Assembly: GCA_001662425.1 (NCBI GenBank) | Contig: BDDC01000038.1 | Location: 82,960 to 146,959 of the forward strand | Direction: 5' to 3' | DNA from: Chlamydomonas sphaeroides | Lineage: Eukaryota > Chlorophyta > Chlorophyceae > Chlamydomonadales > Chlamydomonadaceae | DNA: 64,000 nucleotides | Shown here: positions 1-10,302 of the stretch, in pieces | Layout: each line of letters begins with the position of its first letter | How positions within the stretch are numbered: the first letter of the stretch is position 1 | Program-made: the position numbers and the translations under genes | Notes under the pieces: generated by a model | What the model was told of the DNA's origin: nothing | The model's input: the letters and a program-made list of their open reading frames with translations, nothing else | Database searches by the model: none

Positions 1-996
1 CTTGGCCCCCTGGGGCGCCGCCGCCAGGCCCGCGGCAGCGCAGGGCCGCCGCTGCCGCCGCGTTGCGAGGCCGCGACCGCCGGCGGGCAGCCCCTGGTGC
101 GCACCTTGCACAGCGGGCAGAGGCGCTTGAGGCCGAGCCACTGCTGCAGGCAGGGCCGGCAGAAGGTGTGGCGGCAGCAGGTGACGGCGCGCTCGGCGGG
201 GTCCAGGATGTCGGTGAGGCCTGGGTGGGAGGGGCAGGAGAGGGAGCGGGAAGTGGGGGAGAGGGGTCGGGGGGCAGCGGAGGGCGTGGCGGCCGGCGTG
301 GCGGGACGGGGGCGGCGCGGTGTGGGGATGGGATGGGGATGGTGCCAGCATGGCTGGTGCAGCGGGCTGGGGCAGCGAGACGGGAGGAGGCTGGGTCCTG
401 CGTGGTGGCTTGCGCCGTGGGGGTGGCGACGCAGGCGGTGGGGTGGCCGGCAAGCTGGTGGGTGCATGAGCGCGGCGCACTTGACGCCGGCCGGGCGCGC
501 GGGCTTCGCGGCGTGGAAGCACCCGCGCCCTTTCTTCATTTCGCGGCGGCGCTCGTGCTGCTGGAACTACTACGAGGGGCGCATGGTGAGGGGGGAGACG
601 CTCGAGCACGAGCGCACTGAGCGGAAACATGAGCACCGCTGCTGGGGCAGCTGCAATAAGGGGACAATCCCGTGGCAGCAAGCCTCGAAAGGGGCTGGGG
701 GGGGGCTTGCTGAGACGACGAAACGCAACGCTGCTCAGCCCCCGCGCAACGTGGGGCAACGTGGCGCCGTCCAGGAGGAAGGGTTCGCTGGGCAGGCACG
801 GGACGCAAACTGCGTCGTGCCAGACAAGACAGCACCGCACGCCGCGCAAATCCAACGGACGCTCACAGATAGGGCAGGTCGGCAGCGGCTCGGCGTCATT
901 GTCGCCTGAATCGCTGGCCTCCTCGCTGACCACGTCCACCACCTCCAGCGCCCGGTGCCTCCGTGGCGAGCTTCGCTCGGCAACGGAAAATTCCAT
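1..996 (-). CDS. RING-finger (C3HC4) protein, probable E3 ubiquitin ligase, 3' partial
   Basis: Two coding exons are visible: 996-867 and 220-1, the second running off the left edge. The intron 866-221 has a GTGAGC donor and a CCCACCCAG acceptor. Splicing joins T+GC into the fourth zinc-ligand region and gives a textbook RING: C41-P-I-C44, then C59-R-H61, C64-R-P-C67 and C78-P-L-C81, with W71 at the usual place. Unspliced, the first exon reads through into CERPLDL and has no complete RING, which supports the intron. The start ATG at 996 precedes an acidic leader (EEASDSGDNDAE). RING domains of this type usually recruit E2 ubiquitin-conjugating enzymes; substrate and location cannot be told. 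A further donor (AAG|GTGCGC) just after the last zinc ligand means the true reading of 1-135 may differ. The domain is clear; the C-terminus is unknown. Confidence 0.82.
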   Translation of the reverse strand, partial: MEFSVAERSSPRRHRALEVVDVVSEEASDSGDNDAEPLPTCPICERPLDLRGVRCCLVWHDAVCVPCLPSEPFLLDGATLPHVARGLSSVAFRRLSKPPPSPFRGLLPRDCPLIAAAPAAVLMFPLSALVLERLPPHHAPLVVVPAARAPPRNEERARVLPRREARAPGRRQVRRAHAPTSLPATPPPASPPPRRKPPRRTQPPPVSLPQPAAPAMLAPSPSHPHTAPPPSRHAGRHALRCPPTPLPHFPLPLLPLPPRPHRHPGPRRARRHLLPPHLLPALPAAVARPQAPLPAVQGAHQGLPAGGRGLATRRQRRPCAAAGLAAAPQGAK

Positions 997-3900
997 CAGA
1001 CGGCGCGCTGTGGAGCGGTCAGCGAGTTCCGCGATGCATGTGATACTGCGGTATCGCGACCGGGGTGATGTCGCTGCGGGATACAGAGCGTGTTCAATCA
1101 AGTGTGGCAACGTCAACCTTTGTACTTCTGCCACAATGGAGCTCATGTCGGCACGAGCCCTAGCATGAGTACCCGTGCCCTTTCCCCGCAGGCCCCCTGC
1201 TCACAATGTCACCGGCCCTCACCGGCCGCCGCAGCCCCAACAAAACGCATGCTTTTTGTGATGTAAGAACGAATGGAGATAGACCATGCTGTGCGCGAGG
1301 CTGAAGAAGGCGTCAGGATCAGCTGTTGCCTGTGGGCGCGGCTACTGAAGGACGAACCGGTCGGGAACGTCGTCCGACGTAGGATGCCAGCAGACGTCAG
1401 GACTTGACCCTCCCTCACCAAGCGCTGCAGCCTAAGACGTCATCCATGGCGCGCGGTAGTCTGCGTATGACCTGATTGTGGCAGGAGGAAGGCTTCGAAG
1501 CGCGTGTTCTGTTGACCGCCCGCCTGCGCACGGCCACCCTCTGCCCTTCGCTGCCTTACACGTCAAGGTGCCTGCTGCCTGGGCCTCACCGCTCGGCGCT
1601 TACCGCCGAACCCGGCACCAAGTGCCGAACCGAGGACCCTTGAGCAAGGCTCCACCAGGCCTCCCCCGGTTGGTGCCCCAATCGAACGAATCGTGCCCCT
1701 ACAGGGGCGAGCCAACACGACACTTACGCCTACGCAGCTGGCAAAGGCCGTCCCGCCCCGGCTCTACTCTTTTCGGCGCAAGACCGATGCACAAGGGCAC
1801 ACATCCGCACCCTCCACACCGCCGGGGTCTTGCCGACGCCGCAGCACAACCGACGAGCTGTGGCCGCCACCAGGTCCGCTCCCATCAGGCCGTTGACCTT
1901 GGCAAGCAAGCAACCTGCGCGCATCCCACACACCCCACCGAGCATCCGCCCGCTTCTGCTCAATTCACCTCCCTGAAGCACAGCATCAGGCACATCAGGC
2001 TGTATCATCCAAGCCGGGGCCGCTGCCGCCAGCCAGCCAGACTAGGAGCGCAGCGCCTCCCCCTCGAGCCCCACAGCCATCAGCACCGCGCATGCCCTCG
2101 CCGATGCTGAGGTCGCCTCCGGGCACGCAATCACGCAGCGCCGCCGCGTGGCGCGCTCGACCAAGCATAGCCTTGGCACGGCGTACGGAATGCGGTACGG
2201 CACGTGTTCGCGGCCTTGCCGTACACCAGCCAACCCTGCACAGGCAGTACGGCACGCGCCCTCGCCAGCAAAACCACAGAGCCGCCCTGGGCAGTTCACA
2301 CCTCGATCTCCCAGCGGAGGCAGCGCCGCTCGCTCGCTCGCTCCCACAGCGCCACCGCCGCCAGCCGCCAGGCCGGAGCTCGCATTACAAAAGCACCAGA
2401 TCGACGAAATCCGCAGGCCATAAAACGACCGCACCACTATCATCGCGCTTCGCTCTGCAGCCATCCCGGGCCCCCCCTCTGCTGAGCACGCTAGCCAGCA
2501 ACCGCCCGTCAGGTACGAGCTACGAGCGCCAAGCTTTTTACTCAATGTTCAGCTTGCAGTGTCCTCAAAGCCCTCTTAGCTAGCGCCGAGCCCTGCCCAC
2601 CAGTCAGCTACGAGTAGAACGCCCAGCAACAGCGATCCCCCACGCATGCGAGCAGCGACCCAGCGCTGCAGGCGGCCAACATGTCCTCACTGGCGTAACT
2701 GGCTAATAGCAACACGCCAGCGCCGCTCATTGCCGCGCCCCTGACATTCTCGCACGCCCGCCCCAGATGTCGCTGGACTTTGGACGCAAGTCTGGCACAT
2801 GAATTTCCAGCCCAGCCCAACCCCGCCTTCGGCTGACCGCTCGCCAAGCTACTTGAGCCGCCGAGGGCCTTCGACGCACCTTCCTCCCACGGTCCTTTCC
2901 CTTTCTTCCCCAAACATCACGCAAATACACACGTCAGCCTGCGCTATGGGGCCGCTCAGCTCGTCCGGCCCGCAGGCCATGCCCGCGGCAACCACCCTCT
3001 GCCCATGTTCACGCCACCGCCTCAAGCCCAGCCGCCGCGGCGTTGCTGGCCAGCGCACCGCGCCTGGAGTCGGCGTCGGCGTCGGCGGCGCAGGTGCAGG
3101 CGCTCGAGGGGCTGCGTAGCCGCCGCAGCTCCCCCAAGGTTTGGAAGCAGCGCGTCGCAGCGCCACAGAGAGCGCACACAAGGCGCTGCGCGTACAGGGT
3201 GGTACTCTACTTCGGCCCTAGCACTTGAACACGCACAAGGGTGGGATTCTGTTCAACCTAACACTTTGACACACACGCACGCACACACACAGGACGTGCC
3301 ACGCGAGTCGTGCTTACTGTGTGTTACCTATTTCTGAACACACAAACATACGCGCGTCACGCAGGAGGTGAGCGGGTGAGGCAGCGCCCCCCCGCCGGTG
3401 CGCCCTGCGTCGTGTGACTGACGCCTCCCGCGCATGCTGGGCGCCGCCGCTTGGCCACACGAGCGGGGCCCCTGGCGGCCCCCATGTGTCCCGCCCCCGG
3501 CGCACGCCAACACACGCCAACGCTGCGGCCACCGCACCGCACCGCGCCGCTGCCGGCCCCCAACGGGCCGACCGCAAACCGGCGGCGCAACGCCCGCGCC
3601 CGCCACAGCGCCCGCGCACAGCGCCGGCGCAGGCACCCAGCCGCTGATGAAGCTCCTGATCAAGCCCCGGGCAGGAGTGCCGCCGCCAGGACATGGCGGC
3701 CGTGTACAGCCTACGTGGCCCCAGGCGCCAGCACATGGTGGGCTCTGGCGGCCCCTGGCACTGAAACATGGCTGCCGTGTGTACGGAAGCTGGAGCACGG
3801 CACGCCCAGCTGCGCGGCCCCGGCCTTTGCCGCGCCGCCTCAGCCGGACACCGCTGCACGAGCACCTGGCACACCTGGCGAGCGCCATTACCATTAACGC

Positions 3901-4006
3901 GGCGGCCGTGGTCGCCCTGGGCGCCGGCCCCCATGCGCTAGGACATGGTGGCCGTGTGGCCCCTAAGCGGCGCCAGGCGCTAGAACACGGTCGCGGTGTG
4001 CTGGCG
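997..4006. other. Intergenic region with minisatellite and TACGGCA-type motifs
   Basis: I see no convincing gene between the RING gene (5' end at 996) and the 753-aa gene (stop at 4007). Long open frames here are byproducts of high GC: they lack family motifs, coherent splice sites or low-complexity coding signatures. The segment 2185-2260 is rich in the short TACGGCA motif. At 3201-3350 there is a cluster of the GAACACAC minisatellite. At about 3690-4035 there are several degenerate copies of the sequence that encodes the last residues of the neighbouring minus-strand gene. Confidence 0.6.
3201..3350 (+). repeat. Dispersed minisatellite cluster (units ending GAACACAC)
   Basis: Three adjacent imperfect units end in CTTGAACACGC, CTTTGACACACACGC and TTTCTGAACACACAAAC. 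The first begins GGTACTCTACTTCGGCCC, the third has the TATTTCTGAACACAC form seen at 18783 and 40840. The cluster is clearly more AT-rich than its surroundings. Confidence 0.7.
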
Positions 4007-6664
4007 CTAGAACATGGTGGCGGTGTACACCCAGCTGCGCATGTCCTGCAGCAGCCGGGCAATGGGCGCGTGGCGCCGTGCGCCCGGGTCCAGCCCCAGC
4101 AGGTAGGCCGTGGCGTCGGGGTGGCGCGAGTGCAGCAGGCCCCACAGCTGGCCGTGGATGGCCTCCTCGCGCTGCCGCCGCGCGGCGTCGGCGTCGGAGG
4201 CGGCGTCGGAGGCGGCGTCGGAGGCGCCGCAGGGCTGCGCGGAGCCGCCGGTGGCGGATTCGGCGGCGGCGGAGGAGGGGCGGAGGAGCTCAAGGAGCTC
4301 GGAGACGAGGGAGTCTGCTGGCCGGCTGGGGCTGGCGGCGGCGGCGGCGGCGGCGGTCGCCGGCGGCGAGGCGAGCGATCCCGAGCTGCGCGGGGGCAAT
4401 GGCAAGGGTGTAAGACGTCAGTCATGCATGCAGAGTCCGTGCCGCCAGCTCGGGCGCAGCAGGCGTGTGGGCAGGGGCCTGGTCGGGCGCGCCAGGGTGT
4501 GTGCCCCTGCCGTACACGTACCAAGTGCGTGGACTGCCGTATATGGTCACGCCGTATGTGCCGCTGCCGACGCGGCCGACGCTGCTGTACATCGTCGGCG
4601 TCGAGACTCTGCCGTACATGGCCGAGCCGCCGCCGCCCAACGGCGCATGCGTGCCGCTGCCGACGCGGCCGCCGCTGCCGTACATGGTCGGCGTGGAAAT
4701 TCTGCCGTACATGGCCGAGCCGCCCAACGGAGCGTGCGTGCCACTGTCGGCGCGGCCGCCGCTGCCGTACATCGTCGGCGTCGATGTCCTGCCGTACATG
4801 GCCGAGCCGCCGCCACCCAAAGGCGCTTGCGCGCTGTTCGGCGGCGGCGGCTGCACGCCGCCGCTGCTGCCGTACGCCAGCGCGATGGCGGACGCCGAAT
4901 GCAGCAACCCGTACCCGCTGCCGTACGACCCGCCGCAGTACGAACCCCCGCCGCCGCCGGCGGGCGAGGCGTAGGTAAGCTCGACGGAGGCCGTGGAGGC
5001 TGGCCCGTCGGGCATGAGCATCTGAGCCAGGCAAGGGTGGCGAGGCATGTCTTGGCTTCACATACTTCATATATCTTTATGACAATGGTAACTTTCACTC
5101 AGTTCAGTTGCTGTAGTAGAAGCGCTGATCCGCACCTGCGCAAGGAAGGACTGCGTGTCGTCGTCGGTGGCGGCCGTGACCATAGCCTGAGCAATGGGAG
5201 AGCGGCGCAGGGAATGTGATTGTGTGCTGTCGGGTCAGGGCTGTGGGTTGGAGCCGCGGGGCTGCGGTAACGCGCGGCGCACAACAGCCTCATCAGGCAG
5301 CGGGTGCAACAGCAGCCGTACGCCTGCCATACCTTGAGCCGCTCTGCCGTGCTCATGATGCCCTCCGTGAACGACAGCGACCCGCGCGCCGCCGCCAGGC
5401 CGCCGCCGCCATCGTCATCCAGGATCATGGAGTCCAGCGCCGCCGCGCACTCGGCGGCGGCGCCGCCACCGTCACCGCCGCCGGGGTGCCGTACGGCGCG
5501 CGCCCTGTGGCTGCCGTACAGCGTGTGGTGGAAGCCCTGGCCGTGAGCCTGCGCGCTAGCGGGCCGGGCCGACGGCGCCGCCCGCTTGGCGTCGCCGCCG
5601 CCGCTGCCGCCAGCGGAGGCGCTGGTGCCAATGAGGCGTGGCGAGTGCACCGGCGAGTGGAGCTGCCAGGAAGCAGTGGGGCTCGAAGCGCCGGCCCCGG
5701 CGGCGGACAGCAGCCGCCGCACCGATGGCGAGGCGGCGCCGCTGCCGCCGCCAGCGGCGCCAGCGGGGGAATCCGAGTGCAGTACGTGTCCGTACGACGC
5801 TGTGCGGCTCTGTCGGGCCGCAGCCCTCTCGGCCTGCTGCCGCGCCTGCAGCCGCTGCACGGCGGCGCTGACGACGACGGCAGACAGCGGGCCGGTGTTG
5901 GCGGCACTTGCGGCGGCGCCGCCGGCGCTGCCGTCTGCGCCGCCCCGCTGCGGGCTGCCTTGGGCGGTGACGTCGGCGCTGAAGCCTGCGTCGTCAGCGC
6001 CGCTGAGGCCGGAGGAGTGCTGCGGCAGGATTAGGCAGTTGAAGGGCGCTGCGAGTTCCGAGGCCTCTGCGGTAGACGGGTCGGCGGCAGGGTCGGCCAA
6101 TGCCTGCGACGGCGGCGGCAGCAGCGCTGTGGCGAGGCTGGCGGCGTCAAAGGAGAGCAGCAGGTCGACGGCGGCGCCGCCATCGGCGCCGTCGCCGGTG
6201 GGCTGGCGGGAGGCGCCGTCGCCAAAGCTGTGGGAGCCGAGGTCGTATGCGTTGGCGAGTGCGGTGGAGAGCTCGAGCGCGGCCAGCTGCGGGGCTGGCG
6301 AGCTTGCTGTTGCTGTGGTTGGGGCTGAGGGGCACAGGCCAAGCAGCTGCAGGGACGTGTCGTCGTCTTCGTGCAGGTCGTCAACACCCGCGGCGCTGAC
6401 CACCGTTGAGGCCAACAGCTGCCGTTGACCGGAGGTCGTGGCGCAAGGTGTTGGCCCCGCGGCATGCCCTGGGCACCTTGCCAAGGCGGGGCCAGCAGGG
6501 GCCAAGTCCGCCAGCGGCAGGTAGTCTTCATTCTGTGAGCTAGCTTCGTTGCTACTGGGATCGCGCGCCGCGCTGGTTGCGCGGAGGTTATGAAGGAAAC
6601 CGCGGATGCCACCGGGTAAGGCCCCTCCACGCCCCGAGGTCAGCGGATTTGTAGTCCCGGACAT
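4007..6664 (-). CDS. Low-complexity protein with tandem MYG repeats, unknown function (753 aa)
   Basis: Four exons: 6664-5333, 5186-5136, 5021-4522 and 4385-4007. Donors are GTATGG, GTGCGG and GTACGT; acceptors are TTGCTCAG, TGGCTCAG and CGCGCAG. Phases 0, 0 and 2 close exactly to 754 codons. Residues 1-444 are Ala/Ser/Gly-rich with acidic patches (LHEDDDTS, ILDDDGGG). The short 51-nt exon 2 encodes AMVTAATDDDTQSFLAQ. Exon 3 holds three tandem units of about 30 residues near positions 528-617, each containing SAMYGR, STPTMY and GSGTH/GSGTY. The C-terminus has a more ordered, conserved-looking stretch (REEAIHGQLWGLLHSRHPD, then ARLLQDMRSWVYTATMF). I do not recognise the family. No signal peptide or membrane segment is evident. 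The 5' end faces the hemoglobin gene 1.3 kb away. The multi-exon structure is well supported; function is not assigned. Confidence 0.72.
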
Positions 6665-7998
6665 CGCGGCTCAGTCCGCCGACAGTCATACAACACCGCT
6701 TAGCCGCTGGGAACGCTTTCCTCGCTTTTACAGCGACCAAAACGAGTGACCGCAACGCGGCGAGAAACCGCAGCTAGCAGCCACTTCTACAGGAGATAGA
6801 GCAAATCGGTGCAGTTAGCGTGAAGAAGTGGCGAGATGCAAGCATCACGCGTTTTGCGTTTCACAAGCCAGGAGCAGCAGTTCTTCATGTTGCACTGTAT
6901 GTCCGCAAATATGAGCGGAGTGAACGTTTGCGCTGTTCCTAGGGGCAGGCTGCCCCTACCGCAACTATTCCCAGCCGTTTGCCCCCCATTGGCCCTCAGA
7001 CCCCCCGAGCTGCCCCCGCCAAAGCACACAGCCGCATAGCGCCAGCATCCCAACGCGGGGGTCTCGGAGCCCATCGGATGTACAGAGCCAGGAGGCGCCC
7101 GGGGCTCGGGCTGCGCCTCCGCTGCCGCGAGGCCGCACTCGGGACCAGGGGAGACGGGACGCCGCTCGGGACGGTCCAGGCTGCGCACTGGCCAGAGGCC
7201 AGCACCCGCGCGCGGCCGCGTATTGCAGTGTAAGCAGTGTGCCCTTCGCTTGCTCGCCAACGCAGCTCCTACGCAACTTGCACAGTTGTGATGCCGGCTC
7301 GGCTGGGGGGCTGGGCCTCCGGTCCAGGCCAGCAGCCTGCCTTCCTGTATAGCATTCGAGCAGCGCCGCGATAAACACGACCTATGTGACAATGTGAGGG
7401 CTGCGCCATGCTGGCACCAATGCGAGCCCGGGAGGGCCTTGGCCGGAGTCCTCTGAGCCGACTCCGTCGGATGGGGTTCACGGGGTGCGGAGTTTCAAAG
7501 GCGCGGGTCCGCTTCGCCCCCGACGTGGAGCTGGCCTGGGCGAGCGGGGCGGCGGACGTCGCTGGCAACGTGAGGCAGCCACATTGCCCGGCTTGTTGCA
7601 GCTGGCTCTTCGGGGCCTCAGAAGAACGAGCTATAATCAGGGCGGATGAGCGGACACCGCGTCGCTGAGACACGGCCATCGCTAGCTTCGCGGTCGCAAA
7701 GGGGCGGCTGCCGCAAGTTTCTTCCAGCCCACTTGGACGCGCGCGTAAGCGGCCCACGGGCGGCGCGTGCGTGTGCGTAAGCGGCCCACATCGCGTCACG
7801 TGCCGTACGAGGCTCTGCATGTCGGGCTGCAGGGCGTCCCGGAGCGCGAACAAGGCCACTTCCGACGCCATATGATTACAACGCGCACAGGAAACCAATA
7901 TATTCACACCCTGCACAACAAACGAGCACCCAGCACCGCACATCACACCATCGTGACAATCTCGACTCCTTTCGGCTCACCGTAACTGCCAAGCCATC
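6665..7998. other. Divergent intergenic region (753-aa gene / hemoglobin gene)
   Basis: This 1.3-kb segment separates two genes read outward, so it should contain both promoters. I see no coding exon with family similarity. AT-richer patches lie near 6700-6900 and 7860-7980, the latter just before the hemoglobin start. No specific regulatory box can be named with confidence. Confidence 0.55.
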
Positions 7999-10302
7999 AT
8001 GGCCACCGTACTCGTCACGCGCGTCTCGCACGCCACCATCACCACGCTGCACAGCGCAACCCGCCCGCGCGTAACGTCGCGCTCGCTGATGCCCGCCGCG
8101 CCGCATCGCGGCGCTCGCAGCCTCCGCACCGCCGCCGTGCCACCCGAGCGCAACACCAGCGCTCGCAGCAACCCCGCAGGCAGCATCGACAGCGGCGGCG
8201 AGAGCGACGGCAGCGCTCCGGCGCGCGAGCCGCGGAGCGTCGCTTCGCGCGGCTTCGGCGCGGCCGCGGCCTCTCTGGACGGGGCGCCGCAGCCCGGCTC
8301 CGAGGCCGAGAGCATGCTGGCGGAGGCGGCCAGCGTGGAGCAACTGGCGGAGCAGCTGGAGTTTGCGCACCTGGAGCAGCGGCTGCGCGAGGAGCGGCGC
8401 CGCGGCGCGAGGGGCGCGGTGTCGGCGGCCATGGCGGCGCGCGAGGTGTGTGGGTCGGGGCTTGGCAGGGGGGTCTCGGGCAGTGCGGGAATGGAAGGCG
8501 GCTCGTGGCTGGGCGGCTAGGCGGGCGGGTCGTGTTCGTGGTCATGGTCAACGTCATGCCCCGCGGCCTTGGAGCCGCGGCCTAGGGCCGCCGGGGTGCA
8601 GCTCGGCGCCGTACCGCAGGGGCCGTTCACCCACCCGCTGTAATACACTAGTCACGACTTGGGCGAGTCAAGAGGCCCCGATACAATCGGAGGAGCCGAG
8701 CCATAGGCGCGACTCACCTGTACGGCACCGCCACGGTGCCGCACAGGACCTAAACCCTGGCCAGAGGCCAAGCGAGGGGGAAACCCCCGGGGAAGCCCAT
8801 AGGGCTAGGGTATGTCTGTAAGGCGTGTCGTTACACCCGCCGCTGCTGCCGGGCTGTGGTGTGGCACGATGAACCTCGCTCACCACCACGTCCGTCTGTT
8901 GGCTTTGCTTTGCTGGAGTGCAATCAATCATCGTGCCCCCCTGCCCCCCTGGCCCCCTGGCCCCGGTCCCCCTGCGCCGCAGGTGCCGACGCACCAGCCC
9001 GACATGTCGCTGTTCGAGCAGCTAGGCGGCCAGCCGGCGGTGGAGGCGGCGGTGGGCATCTTCTACCGGTGAGCCGCGGACCGCTGCCCTGCACCCGACC
9101 CCCCTGCCAGGTGCCAGCCCCCGGCCGCCGCCTCCCTGCAAACCCTGATGTCCGTGCTCCCATGCCTCCATGCCCGCCCTCGGCCGTGCCCGCCGCCGCA
9201 GCAGCACACGCCCCTTGCGCACCTCCTGTTGCATAAGCACACCTCGCCCCTGCCCTGCCCCCCTAACCTTACCCTCCCCTCCCCCTCCCGCCCCCAGCCG
9301 CATCATGGCCGACCCCGAGCTGGTGCCCTTCTTCTCCGGCATCGACATGCAGCGGCAGATGAAGAAGCAGGTGGGGAAAAGGGGCGGGGAAAGCAGCGTG
9401 TGTGTTTCGGTGTAGGCAGGCCCATCCGGCGGGTCGCCGCAGGGAAGCAGCACCGGTGGAGAGGGCCCCTCCCCACCGGTGGCAGGGGCCCTCCCCACCG
9501 GTGGCAGGGCCCCTCTTCACCGTTGGCAGGGCCCCTCTTCACGCAGCAGGGTCTGAAGCAGCTGGGGCCTGGTCTGGGCAGCCCTGCGAGCCCCTCCCAC
9601 CCTGCCGTATGCCTTGACACTCCTGATCTCCCCCTACAAACCCCCAGGCCGCCTTCATGACGTACGCCTTCGGCGGCACGGGCTCCTACGGCGGCGCCTC
9701 CATGTACGGCGCCCACAGGTGGGGCCGGCGCCGCCACCGCACATTGTGCCACCGCCGCACAGTTACGCCTCTCACAGTACAACTCCATCTTGCACCACCA
9801 CTTGCATGAGCCCCACGCAAGCACAACGCGCTGCAGCTGATCCCAACGGCACCAGCGCTGAGGTTGTCCTGTTGGCCGCGCTGCCCCGCAGGCGCCTGGT
9901 GGCGCAGCAGGGGCTGCAGCCGGCGCACTGGGACATGGTGGCGGGCCACCTGGCGGGCACGCTGCAGGAGATGGGCGTGCAGCAGGTACGGCATGTGCTG
10001 TACGCTGTGTCGTACAGTGCGGCGTGCGCCTGTAGCGGAGGCGGCAGGGCCGTGGGCGCCTGAAGGCTGTAATCAGTCGTGTGTCGGACCGTCGCGGCGG
10101 GCCAGTCACTGCGATGCGCCGGCGCGTGGTGTGCGGCCCTCTCGCCCCTCCGCCCCCATGCCACACCTGCTCACCCCTGTGCATCTGCCTCCCTCCCCTC
10201 CCCCTTCCCCTCCCCCTCCTGCAGCCGCTGATCGACCGGGTCATGGGCGTGCTGGCGCCCACCAAGGCGCAGATCTTCCCCGAGCTCAAGGCCGACGTGT
10301 AG
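7999..10302 (+). CDS. Truncated hemoglobin (2-on-2 globin, group I type) with N-terminal extension, 282 aa
   Basis: Six exons: 7999-8445, 8983-9068, 9298-9370, 9648-9718, 9892-9985 and 10225-10302; phases close to 283 codons with TAG at 10300. The globin domain is residues 157-282 and starts MSLFEQLGG, the usual opening of group I truncated hemoglobins. Landmarks are Y177 (B10 tyrosine, IFYRRI), Q202 (near E7, MKKQ), the glycine motif FGGTGSYGG, and H225 in YGAHRRLV as the proximal F8 haem ligand. Such proteins bind O2 and NO; in Chlamydomonas, THB1 supports NO dioxygenation with nitrate reductase. Residues 1-149 come from one exon and resemble a plastid or mitochondrial targeting leader (MATVLVTRVSHATITTLH, rich in Ser, Thr, Arg) followed by a charged helix (LEQRLREERRRG). 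Free-standing members lack this extension. Intron 3 contains a 22-nt tandem repeat. Confidence 0.93.
9452..9542. repeat. 22-nt tandem repeat in a hemoglobin intron
   Basis: Four imperfect copies of a unit containing CACCGGTGGCAGGGCCCCTC lie in the intron between exons 3 and 4 of the hemoglobin gene. Each unit holds the palindromes ACCGGT and GGGCCC. Confidence 0.75.

Noticed and set aside
3328..5070. Large minus-strand open frame (580 codons)
   Set aside because: It overlaps the better-supported spliced gene in another frame, is Arg/Pro-rich as expected of a GC shadow, and ignores exon 3's repeat frame.
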